Of a stretch of DNA of 24,343 nucleotides, positions 1 to 8,184 are shown one piece after another (the first letter of the stretch is position 1; each line of letters opens with the position of its first letter). The DNA is from JAHJRJ01 sp037443685. GTDB taxonomy: Bacteria > Bacteroidota > Ignavibacteria > UBA10030 > BY39. The notes under the pieces were generated by a model that saw only the letters and a program-made list of their open reading frames with translations, made no database searches and had not been told where the DNA came from. Both the position numbers and the translations under genes were made by a program. Location: assembly GCA_037443685.1 (NCBI GenBank), contig JBBINX010000026.1, forward strand, positions 1-24,343. Direction: 5' to 3'.

Positions 1-2
1 AT

Positions 3-518
3 CATACATTTGGTACTCCGGTGCTTATTACACGCTGTTCAAACAATTACGGACCGTACCAATTTCCTGAAAAGTTAATTCCTTTAATGATTGCAAACGC
101 GCTTAACGATAAACCTCTCCCTGTTTATGGACAAGGCACAAACGTCCGCGACTGGCTTCACGTTCGCGACCATTGCAAAGCCATCGATGTTGTTTTACAT
201 AAAGGAAAAATTGGCGAAGTTTACAATATCGGTGGAAATAACGAATGGAAAAACATCAATATTGTTAAACTACTCTTAGCCAAATTAAACAAACCGGAAA
301 GTTTAATCACTTATGTTAAAGACCGGCCGGGGCACGATTTAAGATATGCAATAGATGCAAGCAAGATTCAAAATGAATTGGGCTGGCAGCCACATTATTC
401 ATTCGAAGAAGGTATCGCTGAAACAATCGAATGGTATTTAAACAACAAGGACTGGTGGCAACGAATCATTAGCGGCAAGTATCAAGAATACTACAATAAC
501 ATGTACGAAAATAGATAA
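3..518 (+). CDS. rfbB: dTDP-glucose 4,6-dehydratase, C-terminal part (5' end outside window)
   Basis: This enzyme converts dTDP-glucose to dTDP-4-keto-6-deoxyglucose, the precursor of rhamnose and of many amino- and deoxy-sugars, in the cytoplasm. Only about the last 170 residues are present. The reading frame is open from base 3, so the GTG at 21 is an internal valine and not the start. Diagnostic family segments are visible: CSNNYGPYQFPEKLIPLMI, then RDWLHVRDH, then DRPGHDLRYAIDASKI followed by ELGW. The N-terminal Rossmann fold and the catalytic Tyr/Lys lie upstream of the window. The gene ends 14 bases before the export gene, which suggests co-transcription. The 4,6-dehydratase assignment rests on the RPGHD.RYAID block and is strong. 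The final sugar cannot be deduced, because no rmlC or rmlD is in the window. Confidence 0.93.
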   Translation, partial: HTFGTPVLITRCSNNYGPYQFPEKLIPLMIANALNDKPLPVYGQGTNVRDWLHVRDHCKAIDVVLHKGKIGEVYNIGGNNEWKNINIVKLLLAKLNKPESLITYVKDRPGHDLRYAIDASKIQNELGWQPHYSFEEGIAETIEWYLNNKDWWQRIISGKYQEYYNNMYENR

Positions 519-532
519 CGAGGAGCTGAACA

Positions 533-2188
533 TTGACTAAAATTAAAAACCAAGTTTTCTTTCTGCTTTTACTCTTTACATCCACAGTTTTTGGTCAGTT
601 TGGTAAAGATAAGGAAGGAAGCAATATTTTCGATAGCTTCGATTCTAAATCCAGACAAGCACAGCATTTAATGCAGCAACCACAACAAGTGGCTTTAGAA
701 GGTGCGGTTGATGCTGATAAATATTTTGTTGGACCTTCTGATAAAATTGCTGTAAACATCTGGATAAGTCCGGCTGTTAATTTTGTCCTGACCGTAACCC
801 CCGAAGGCACATTAATCATACCTACGGTGGGCGAAGTAAAGGTTGGTGATAAAACTTTAAACGAAGTAAAAAAAATAGTTAACACCGAAGTCCGGAAAAA
901 ATATCTAGCAAGTGAAATAACTATAACTCTACTGGAACCCCGACCGATTATAGTTACTGTATCAGGAAATGTACTAAATCCGGCGCTCTATACCCTATCA
1001 TCTGTCGATCGTGTCGATAAAGCATTACAAGCCGCCAATACGGTAGGACAGCGGCAAAATCAAGAAGAACTTTCCGCCGTCATCGAAAGAATGTCGACAC
1101 GTAACATTGTTTTAAAACGCAAAGATGGATCAAGCATTAGGATTGATATTCCTAAGTTTTTAGCCACAAAAGACGACAAGCTCAATCCGTATCTTCGAGA
1201 AGGCGATATAGTTATCGTCCCTCGAAGAAATCCATCTAAAAATGTTATAGCTGTATACGGCGAAGTAAATAATCCTGGAAGATTCGAGTATGTTGAAGGC
1301 GATAGTATTACCGATGCTCTGAAAATAGCTCTCGGTTGTACACGTTTAGCTAATTTAGACAGCATCGAATTCTCACGTCTCGATAGCGAAGCGCAAATAC
1401 TGGAAACGAAAATACTAAAACTGAGCGATATTTCGGACGGAAATTCTAAAAATATTCCGCTTGAACCGGGCGACAGAATTATTGTTAAACAAAAATTAGA
1501 ATTGAGAGAAGATTTTGTTGTACATATCAGTGGCGATGTTAAATATCCCGGTACGTATCCTATCACAAAAAACAATACTCGTTTATCCGATGCGATTCGA
1601 GCAGCCGGTGATTTTACAGAATTTGCTTCATTAAAATCGGCTGAACTTTACAGAAGGTCTGTTTCGCCACGCGATATTGATATCGAACGGATTATGAGCA
1701 TGCGCGGCAGCATTTCGCCAGACGATACAGCTTCATATTTTATGGAAACTGAGCTTAGACTCCAGAAAGAAATTGTAAACGTAGATTTTGAAAAATTATT
1801 TTTACAAAATGATAAATCGCAAGATGTATTACTCAAAGATGGCGACTATATCCAAATACCTTCGTTAAAAAATACTATTTATGTTTTTGGGCAAGTAATT
1901 TCACCCGGGCACATACCCTTTATTAAGGATAAAACGGTGGAATATTACACTTCCAAATGTGGTGGATTTACTGACGCAGCCCGGAAAGGCGATGTTAAAA
2001 TAATTAAAAGTAAAACAAAACAATGGTTAGAGCCGGACGAAACGACAGTTGAAGAAGGCGATTATATTTGGGTACCTAAAACACCTGAACGAACATTTGC
2101 GTATTATACCACGGTTCTAAGTCAAACAGCAAGTATATTGAGTGTAGTAATAGGGATAGCAGTATTAATTATACAGGTAACGAAATGA
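533..2188 (+). CDS. Wza-like polysaccharide export protein with four SLBB domains
   Basis: This is an outer-membrane/periplasmic polysaccharide exporter of the Poly_export plus SLBB (Wza/KpsD) type, the exit channel for the polymer made by this locus. The start is TTG at 533, preceded by AGGAG at 521-525 with good spacing. A signal peptide covers about residues 1-22 (hydrophobic FFLLLLFTSTVFG). It has no lipobox cysteine, unlike E. coli Wza, which is a lipoprotein. A Poly_export domain begins near residue 62. Four SLBB-like repeats with the hydrophobic-G-x-V-x-x-P-G pattern start near residues 137, 237, 327 and 447. A hydrophobic C-terminal segment, about 525-548, corresponds in position to the membrane-spanning helix of Wza. 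The stop overlaps the next start as ATGA (2185-2188), so it is translationally coupled to the chain-length gene. Family assignment is firm; the exact polymer is unknown. Confidence 0.92.
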   Translation: MTKIKNQVFFLLLLFTSTVFGQFGKDKEGSNIFDSFDSKSRQAQHLMQQPQQVALEGAVDADKYFVGPSDKIAVNIWISPAVNFVLTVTPEGTLIIPTVGEVKVGDKTLNEVKKIVNTEVRKKYLASEITITLLEPRPIIVTVSGNVLNPALYTLSSVDRVDKALQAANTVGQRQNQEELSAVIERMSTRNIVLKRKDGSSIRIDIPKFLATKDDKLNPYLREGDIVIVPRRNPSKNVIAVYGEVNNPGRFEYVEGDSITDALKIALGCTRLANLDSIEFSRLDSEAQILETKILKLSDISDGNSKNIPLEPGDRIIVKQKLELREDFVVHISGDVKYPGTYPITKNNTRLSDAIRAAGDFTEFASLKSAELYRRSVSPRDIDIERIMSMRGSISPDDTASYFMETELRLQKEIVNVDFEKLFLQNDKSQDVLLKDGDYIQIPSLKNTIYVFGQVISPGHIPFIKDKTVEYYTSKCGGFTDAARKGDVKIIKSKTKQWLEPDETTVEEGDYIWVPKTPERTFAYYTTVLSQTASILSVVIGIAVLIIQVTK

Positions 2189-3336
2189 ATATTAACACAC
2201 AATCAGGTGATGATTCTGAAAAAAAAATAACAGGTGTTGACCTTTTAATGATATTATTGAAATGGAAAAATTTTATTATATATTTTGTTTTAATAACGAC
2301 CATTCTGGCTGCGATAACAAGTTTTATTTTACCGAAATGGTATAAATCTTATTCCACTCTAATCCCACCTAAAAGCCAGGGTTTACTTGGTGGTCTTGGA
2401 AGTATTTCATCACTAATAAAAGAAATTGCGCCTGGTGCTGCCGGCAAACTAAGCAGCCAAGCAAACTCGTACAATTTTTTGGCGATTTTAAATAGCCGGA
2501 AAGCTTCAGAAATGATGATAAATAAATTCAATCTTTTTGAAGTATATAATATAAAAGACAACTCAATTGAAAAAACTATAGAAGAATTTCAAAAAAATTT
2601 AAACATCGAAGTAACGGAACATGGATCAGTAGTAATTGATATTTATGATAGAGACCCAAATAGAGCTGCTGAGATGGTTAACTATATGTGTATAATTTTA
2701 AATGAAATCAGTATTGAAATTGGGAAAAACGAAGCCAGAAGCAATCGAGAATTTTTAGAAAAACGCGTGGGAGAAAACCGTATACAGCTAAGTCATGCTG
2801 AAGAAAAGCTTAAAGAATTTCAACAAGAAAATGGGTTGATAAATATTACTGATGATGCGAAATCTACTGCAACATCAGTTAGTGGACTATTTGCTAGTAA
2901 AGTGAAAGCAGAAATCGAACTTGCAATATTAGAAAAAACAGTTGGCATCAACAATCTTACATATAGACAATTGGAATTAGAAAAGAAGGAACTAGAAAAT
3001 AAACTTACTACTCTTCCTCAAATAGGTATGGAGTCATTTAGATTATATAGAGATGTTCTTGTACAACAAAAAATTATGGAAATACTGATACCTTTTTACG
3101 AACAAGCTAAAATAGAAGAGCACAAAGATGTACCAGTTATGCTGGTGCTAGATAAAGCCGTTCCCGCGGAAAAAAAATCTTACCCCAAAAGAATGCTTAT
3201 TGTTGTAAGCACGTTTTTATCTTCTCTATTCATTAGTATATTTATTGTACTTCTTATTGCCCGCTTTAGAATATTCAAATCCAAAAAGCAGCAAGAGTAT
3301 ATAAAATTAATTTCTACGTTAGATAAAGGGAAATAA
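2185..3336 (+). CDS. Wzz/GNVR-type chain-length determinant, no kinase domain
   Basis: This inner-membrane polysaccharide co-polymerase sets polymer chain length and contacts the exporter across the periplasm. It shows the standard layout. A first transmembrane helix lies at about residues 30-50, followed by the Wzz signature region and a long periplasmic stretch. That stretch is predicted coiled coil at about 180-285, rich in E, K, Q and L. A Pro-containing segment (PAEKKSYPKR) comes just before the second transmembrane helix at about 337-361. Only about 20 basic residues follow, so the cytoplasmic tyrosine-kinase domain of Wzc proteins is absent. It overlaps the exporter gene by four bases (ATGA). 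No BY-kinase or partner phosphatase is seen elsewhere in the window. Confidence in the family is high. Confidence 0.9.
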   Translation: MNINTQSGDDSEKKITGVDLLMILLKWKNFIIYFVLITTILAAITSFILPKWYKSYSTLIPPKSQGLLGGLGSISSLIKEIAPGAAGKLSSQANSYNFLAILNSRKASEMMINKFNLFEVYNIKDNSIEKTIEEFQKNLNIEVTEHGSVVIDIYDRDPNRAAEMVNYMCIILNEISIEIGKNEARSNREFLEKRVGENRIQLSHAEEKLKEFQQENGLINITDDAKSTATSVSGLFASKVKAEIELAILEKTVGINNLTYRQLELEKKELENKLTTLPQIGMESFRLYRDVLVQQKIMEILIPFYEQAKIEEHKDVPVMLVLDKAVPAEKKSYPKRMLIVVSTFLSSLFISIFIVLLIARFRIFKSKKQQEYIKLISTLDKGK

Positions 3337-3350
3337 TATTTTTTAAATTG

Positions 3351-4745
3351 ATGATTAATCAAGTCACAGAAGAAAATAATTCTATTAATTTTTTAAGCAC
3401 GGAAATATTAAAAAAACCATATTTTTTAATATTAAACTTATTTTTAATTTCTTCTTTGATTTTAATTTCCACTTTAGAATATGGTTATTTATTCCCTCTT
3501 TTTATACTAATAATAAGTTTTACAGCATGGTCCTATTCTCGTCCCTTGATAGCCGTTTCAACAATTGTGCTATCGTATATTCACATTCTTGAACAATCGG
3601 AGGGTATTTCGGCAATAGAAGTTGGCGTTGGCATCTATTTTTTTGGATATATTTTATATTGGTTTATAAATAAGATAGTATTCCAGGGCGAAAGAGTTGT
3701 AACATCGCAAGTGGATTTTTTTTTAATGGCTTTTTACTTGGTCTGTTTTGCCTCAATTTTCATCATAGTTGTAAATTACGGTTCTCCTGCCAAATGGTTT
3801 AGAGAACTCTTGACTTTTTCAATCCTTCTGTTGTATTTTCCCGTTCGCGATGCTGCGGAGAGGCGGAAGAATACTAAAATTATACTATCTATATTTTTAT
3901 TGTTGGTTATGATTATAACCTTTTATAACATTATCCATTATAGCACTGCAACTTTTTCTGTAAAATATCTCTGGCAATTAATTTCCGGAAGACAACATTT
4001 CGGGGGACATTTATTTGTTGCAGGCGTCGTGTTATCTGCGAGTTTGTATCTTCACTCAGAAAAAGTTAAATCGAAATTGTTTTTTGCAACAGTATTTTTA
4101 CTTTCAGGATCAGCTTTAGTCCTTACCTTTTCAAGAGGTTTTTGGTATGGCGCAATTGTCGGTTTATTTATTCTGTTTATCTTAAGTGGGAAGAAATTAA
4201 AATTTATTAGCTCATTTTTATTAGTAACAATTTTTGTTGCCTTATTGATACTTTTTTTGGTGGGGGGATTAGGTTACTCTATTTTTGAAGCTGTCATGAC
4301 TCGTTTTATATCTCCTAAAAGTGGTATTACAGATATTTCGGTCGCCGAAAGATTGATGGAATCAAAATCCGTGCTGGCTACTATTATTCAAAATCCACTT
4401 ATTGGTTTCGGTGTAGGGTCAACTTTCAAACATTACAATATCATCGATAAAGTAACAGTGGAATCGTTATATGTTCATAATGGATTTTTATATTTGACTT
4501 TGAAAGTAGGAATTATCGGCGCACTCTTACTATTATCTTTTTATTTTGGTATCATTTATCACGCATTTAAATTTCTCCGAATAACAAAAATAGATAATTT
4601 TAAACGTTCAATTTTACTAGCCGCAATATCTTTATTCGTTTCATTATTAATCATTTCACTGAGTTCGGGTGTTTTTGCTGATAAACAGGCTCTTTTAATA
4701 ATTGCTTTAGGTGCCGCTTTTGTAATGTCGAAATCTAACTCTTAA
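3351..4745 (+). CDS. O-antigen polymerase/ligase family membrane protein (Wzy-like)
   Basis: This multi-pass inner-membrane protein is of the O-antigen ligase/polymerase (Wzy_C) type. It would join undecaprenyl-linked repeat units in the periplasm, or transfer finished chains. It has roughly ten to twelve hydrophobic segments. A large loop carries a Ser-Arg-Gly motif (near residue 261) and, later, FGVGSTFKHYN and a His-Asn-Gly (His near residue 376), an arrangement typical of the family. I chose ATG at 3351; the TTG codon directly before it (3348) is a less likely start. There is no clear ribosome binding site. It lies 14 bases after the Wzz-like gene. Its position beside Wza-, Wzz- and Wzx-type genes favours the polymerase role, but sequence alone does not separate Wzy from WaaL. 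Base composition is very AT-rich: 8 of 60 bases are G or C in 3421-3480. Confidence 0.83.
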   Translation: MINQVTEENNSINFLSTEILKKPYFLILNLFLISSLILISTLEYGYLFPLFILIISFTAWSYSRPLIAVSTIVLSYIHILEQSEGISAIEVGVGIYFFGYILYWFINKIVFQGERVVTSQVDFFLMAFYLVCFASIFIIVVNYGSPAKWFRELLTFSILLLYFPVRDAAERRKNTKIILSIFLLLVMIITFYNIIHYSTATFSVKYLWQLISGRQHFGGHLFVAGVVLSASLYLHSEKVKSKLFFATVFLLSGSALVLTFSRGFWYGAIVGLFILFILSGKKLKFISSFLLVTIFVALLILFLVGGLGYSIFEAVMTRFISPKSGITDISVAERLMESKSVLATIIQNPLIGFGVGSTFKHYNIIDKVTVESLYVHNGFLYLTLKVGIIGALLLLSFYFGIIYHAFKFLRITKIDNFKRSILLAAISLFVSLLIISLSSGVFADKQALLIIALGAAFVMSKSNS

Positions 4746-4770
4746 AAGTTATTAACGAAACAATCAGCTT

Positions 4771-5502
4771 ATGTCAACAAACAGCTTTGATAAGGATTAT
4801 TTTAGAGAGTCTCTTTGTGCTGGAAAATTCATTAAATTATCGAAAGCTGCCAAGTGGGCTCAATATTATTTCTGGAAAAGGTATTGTAATAACAACTTTT
4901 TACTAGGAGCAAATATTCTTGAAGTTGGTTGTGGGATGGCTTTTTTGTGTAAACAATTGCAAAACCGATATTCCTATTACGGAATTGATATCTCATATTA
5001 TGCTTTAAATTATTCAAAAATAGAAAATAAAGAATTTAATTTAATAAATGCCTCCGCTGGCAATCTTCCATTCGAATCAAACTATTTTGATGCAATTGTT
5101 GCTTTCGACGTAGTGGAACATTTGAAAGATCCTCGACTATTTTTTTCTGAAGCAAATAGAGTATTAAGAAAGGATGGACTTATTATTGTTAGTACACCTA
5201 ATACAAATTCGCTTGGCGTAAAATTAAAATCAAATTCAATCAGTTTAATACCATGCATGTATTGAGATAAACACATATTTCGCTTTTACCCCACTTGGCA
5301 AAACATTATGGAAAAATCAAAATTCAATATTATTAAATTAGGAACTGCTGGATTGTGGGATTTTCCCTACTTCCCTACGATACCATTTATGATACAAAAA
5401 ATATTTTTTATGCCGATCAGCATATTCGTTTCATTATTATTTGGCTCTCTCCCTTGGAAGATCGGTGAGAATCTTATTATCATTGCTCGAGCAAATAAAT
5501 AA
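4771..5502 (+). pseudogene. Class I SAM-dependent methyltransferase, disrupted
   Basis: The reading frame begins with ATG at 4771 and shows a class I methyltransferase fold. Motif I is EVGCGMAF (residues 51-58), an acidic strand end is GIDIS, and a DVVEHL motif sits at 113-118, followed by RVLRKDGLIIVSTPN. An in-frame TGA at 5263-5265 stops it after 164 codons. The same frame resumes and runs from about 5296 to 5502 with a normal methyltransferase tail (MEKSKFNIIKLGTAGLWD onward). Between the two parts the expected D-x-T-H motif appears only if one A is added to the AAA at 5269-5271 and one C is removed from the CCCC at 5289-5292; this restores DKTHISLLP. So three lesions sit within about 30 bases. 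The intact enzyme would have had about 243 residues and probably methylated a glycan residue. A sequencing or assembly error is the main alternative to real decay. Confidence 0.75.
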
Positions 5503-5507
5503 TATTC

Positions 5508-6932
5508 ATGGAACAAAAGGCACATATATTAACAAATATAAGATGGCTAGCAGTCAGCAATATTATTGTTAAACCAATATGGTTTATATTTTTAATATAT
5601 TCGACTCGGTTTTTAGGACCGGTTGAATTCGGGAAATACATGTATGCGATATCAATTGCTTCTGTGATTTTTATATTCTTCGAAGGGGGGATAGATGTTC
5701 TATCCATGAGAACTCTATCCGCCGACTCGACAAAATTTCAAAAATTTTTCTCTCACTCGAGTTTGCTCAAAGTCATTATTAATTTTTTAGTAGGTGCAAC
5801 ATTTATTTCCATCATGTTCTTTTTTGATCTGTCAGTATCTAACAATACTGTGATACTTGCCGCTGTTATATATTCTATCTCCTATGCTTTACTCACCCAC
5901 TTCAGATATATTTTTCGAGCTTTCGAAATTCTGAAATATGAAGCTTATTCCATATTGATCGAAAAACTAAGTGTTATATTGTTATGCTCACTATCTCTTC
6001 TTTTTTATCCAAATGCAGAAACTTTTACTATATGTTTTGCTTTAGCTTATTTAATCACGGGGATGATTACCCTACTTTTTATAACAAAAAATGTTGGCAC
6101 CCTTGAGTGGAAAATAGACAAGAACTATCTAATTGATGAAATAATAAAACCTGCAATTCCATTTGCATTTATGGGATTTTTCATGATCATCTATTTTCGT
6201 TCTTCCACATTAATGTTGAATATATTAACGGGTCGGGATGACTTAGTTGGATTTTACAATGCTGGTTATCGACTCGTAGAAGGTTTTGTTTTGTTCCCAG
6301 CTATCATCATCAGTCCAATTTATCCTTCTTTCGTGAGAAGCCAAGCAAATCCAGAATTTGTAAAAGCCCTTCTACTACAATCAACTCGTTTAATTGTTTT
6401 ATTATCATTATTAATCTCAATTCCTATATTCTTATTAAATGAAAATGTTATAACTGCACTATTTGGCACTAAATTCACTCCTTCTTCCTTAAGCATAGGC
6501 ATTATTTGCCTCTCAATGATCCCAGTCGGTTTAACGTGGATTTTTGGAAGCTTAGTTGCCGCTATTGGTAGGCAGCGTAAAGCAAACTACTTTATTGCTG
6601 TAATTACTGGGTTAAATATATATTTTTTATATATCTGTTTACCGGCGTTTGGTCTTATCGCAGCAGCTGTAATAACTCTTGGGACAAACATTGCAATATC
6701 TGTTGCAAACATTTGGTTAGTCCGGGATTTTATAGACAAAATTGAATTCGGGAAGCTATTTTTTAAATTGTTTATCCCAATCCCATTTGTTTATCTATTT
6801 GTTTATTCAAATATTAGCACGAATTATTTCCTCTTCGAAGTTTTCACCACAATTGCTATTATGGTAATTATCTATTTTATCGTTAACATCATAAGATTAA
6901 CTGATATAAAAAGGCTCTTCAGATCATCATGA
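5508..6932 (+). CDS. Wzx-type polysaccharide flippase
   Basis: This 474-residue multi-pass inner-membrane protein is of the polysaccharide transport (PST/MOP) superfamily. It is predicted to flip undecaprenyl-diphosphate-linked repeat units to the periplasmic face. It has about 12-14 hydrophobic helices. The N-terminal block (NIRWLAVSNIIVKPIWFIF, then GPVEFGKYMYA) matches the family's first two helices, and the mid-protein stretch GFYNAGYRLVEGF is typical. The gene begins 5 bases after the broken methyltransferase and overlaps the following glycosyltransferase by four bases (ATGA). It is very AT-rich, like the rest of the cassette. Position and fold make the Wzx role likely; substrate specificity cannot be read. 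A second protein of the same superfamily is at 20765. Confidence 0.9.
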   Translation: MEQKAHILTNIRWLAVSNIIVKPIWFIFLIYSTRFLGPVEFGKYMYAISIASVIFIFFEGGIDVLSMRTLSADSTKFQKFFSHSSLLKVIINFLVGATFISIMFFFDLSVSNNTVILAAVIYSISYALLTHFRYIFRAFEILKYEAYSILIEKLSVILLCSLSLLFYPNAETFTICFALAYLITGMITLLFITKNVGTLEWKIDKNYLIDEIIKPAIPFAFMGFFMIIYFRSSTLMLNILTGRDDLVGFYNAGYRLVEGFVLFPAIIISPIYPSFVRSQANPEFVKALLLQSTRLIVLLSLLISIPIFLLNENVITALFGTKFTPSSLSIGIICLSMIPVGLTWIFGSLVAAIGRQRKANYFIAVITGLNIYFLYICLPAFGLIAAAVITLGTNIAISVANIWLVRDFIDKIEFGKLFFKLFIPIPFVYLFVYSNISTNYFLFEVFTTIAIMVIIYFIVNIIRLTDIKRLFRSS

Positions 6933-8113
6933 ATTCAGACAACACTAAAAAGGTTCTGATTGTTTATCCCCAGATTAATTCAATCGGTGGCGCAGAATTG
7001 GTGGCAATACAAGTATTGGATTACTTTTTATCAACCAATAATTTTATTGTAACGTTAATTACTCTATCCAAACCCAATTATGAGAATATAGAAAAATTTA
7101 CTGGAATTGTTCTAAATAAAAATAAATTAGAGATCGATATTCCTAATATTCCTAGATGGCTATTGAGGTCGAAGAACAAGTTTACACTATTTAAAATTGC
7201 ACTTTTAAACAGACATGCTAAAAAGATTAGTGGAAATTACGACTTATGTATAGGGGCTTACAATGAAATCGATTTTGGGAAAAAAGGGTTACAATACATA
7301 CACCACCCTTTATATGTTCAAAAAAGACTTCTGATAAAATATAATTTAATTTCTGGTAATATGTGCCTGCCAAATTCTAGAATTTTGGATACGTTATTAA
7401 TCACTTTTTACAATTTCATCTCTAATAGCTCTTTTAAAGGTATCAGAAGGAATATTACTCTTGTTAATTCTGAGTTTATGAAAAATATCGTTGATGTAAT
7501 TTATGCTCTTCCGAGCCAAATACTTTATCCAGGGTTTCTTGTGAATGACTGCAAAGATAATTTCGACAACTGGGACAGCCGAAAATTTCAATTCATTACG
7601 ATTGGTAGAATCTCTCCGGATAAAGATTATGATAAAGGGCTTCATTTATTTCGAACGATTACTGAAATATTCCCAAATTCAGAATTTATTATTATAGGAA
7701 ATATTAACGATAATAAATATTTTAATGAATTGAAATCAAAAATAAATCAATTATCATTACCTCTTTCATTCGCTTTAGACGTTACTAATCAAGAATTAAA
7801 TAATTTATTGAAGTCAAGTAAATTCTATGTACATCTCAAAGAATATGAACATTTTGGAATTTCCATAGTTGAAGCTATCCAGAGTGGATGTATTCCGTTC
7901 GTACACGATTCTGGCGGTCAAAAAGAAATTGTAACTCCGGATATTTTAAGATATAAAGATGCAAATGATTTATGTAAAAAAATAAAACTTATTAATTCAA
8001 ATTCCGTATTGAGGGCAAACCTTTTTATCGAACTCAATAATTCTATAAAAAGATTCAATGTTCACCATTTTAAAAAAAACCTTTCTATGTATATTGAATC
8101 TCTTGTTATATAA
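6929..8113 (+). CDS. GT4 family glycosyltransferase (ALG11-like pattern)
   Basis: This cytoplasmic retaining glycosyltransferase has a GT-B fold and 394 residues. The N-terminal acceptor domain begins with VLIVYPQINSIGGAELVA, with the Gly-Gly-Ala-Glu turn usual in GT4. The donor domain starts near residue 220 (FQFITIGRISPDKDYDKGL). The E-x7-E catalytic/donor motif is E307 to E315 (EHFGISIVE), followed by SGCIPFVHDSGGQKEIV. The mix of an N-terminal GGAE, QYIHHP, and EHFG-I-V-E plus HDSGG resembles eukaryotic-type ALG11 mannosyltransferases, so a mannose donor is possible but unproven. It overlaps the flippase by four bases. A 71-base AT-rich gap follows in which I see no feature. It would add one sugar to the lipid-linked repeat unit. 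Confidence 0.85.
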   Translation: MNSDNTKKVLIVYPQINSIGGAELVAIQVLDYFLSTNNFIVTLITLSKPNYENIEKFTGIVLNKNKLEIDIPNIPRWLLRSKNKFTLFKIALLNRHAKKISGNYDLCIGAYNEIDFGKKGLQYIHHPLYVQKRLLIKYNLISGNMCLPNSRILDTLLITFYNFISNSSFKGIRRNITLVNSEFMKNIVDVIYALPSQILYPGFLVNDCKDNFDNWDSRKFQFITIGRISPDKDYDKGLHLFRTITEIFPNSEFIIIGNINDNKYFNELKSKINQLSLPLSFALDVTNQELNNLLKSSKFYVHLKEYEHFGISIVEAIQSGCIPFVHDSGGQKEIVTPDILRYKDANDLCKKIKLINSNSVLRANLFIELNNSIKRFNVHHFKKNLSMYIESLVI

Positions 8114-8184
8114 CATGTTAAAGCATCATTGTAATATTTTAAAAGGGAAGTCATATTAATTAAACATATGAAATTCAATCAACG

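Noticed and set aside
1060..1575. 171-codon open frame on the minus strand within the exporter gene
   Set aside because: It lies wholly inside a gene with clear SLBB domains and shows no family pattern; it is a shadow of the coding strand.
5263..5265. TGA read as tryptophan (alternative genetic code) to explain the methyltransferase stop
   Set aside because: Other genes here end with TGA (for example at 2186-2188 and 6930-6932) and use TGG for tryptophan, and the indels nearby would remain unexplained.
5308..5502. A separate 64-codon gene starting at the ATG at 5308
   Set aside because: It is in the same frame as the methyltransferase at 4771 and carries the tail expected of that family, so it is the 3' part of the broken gene.
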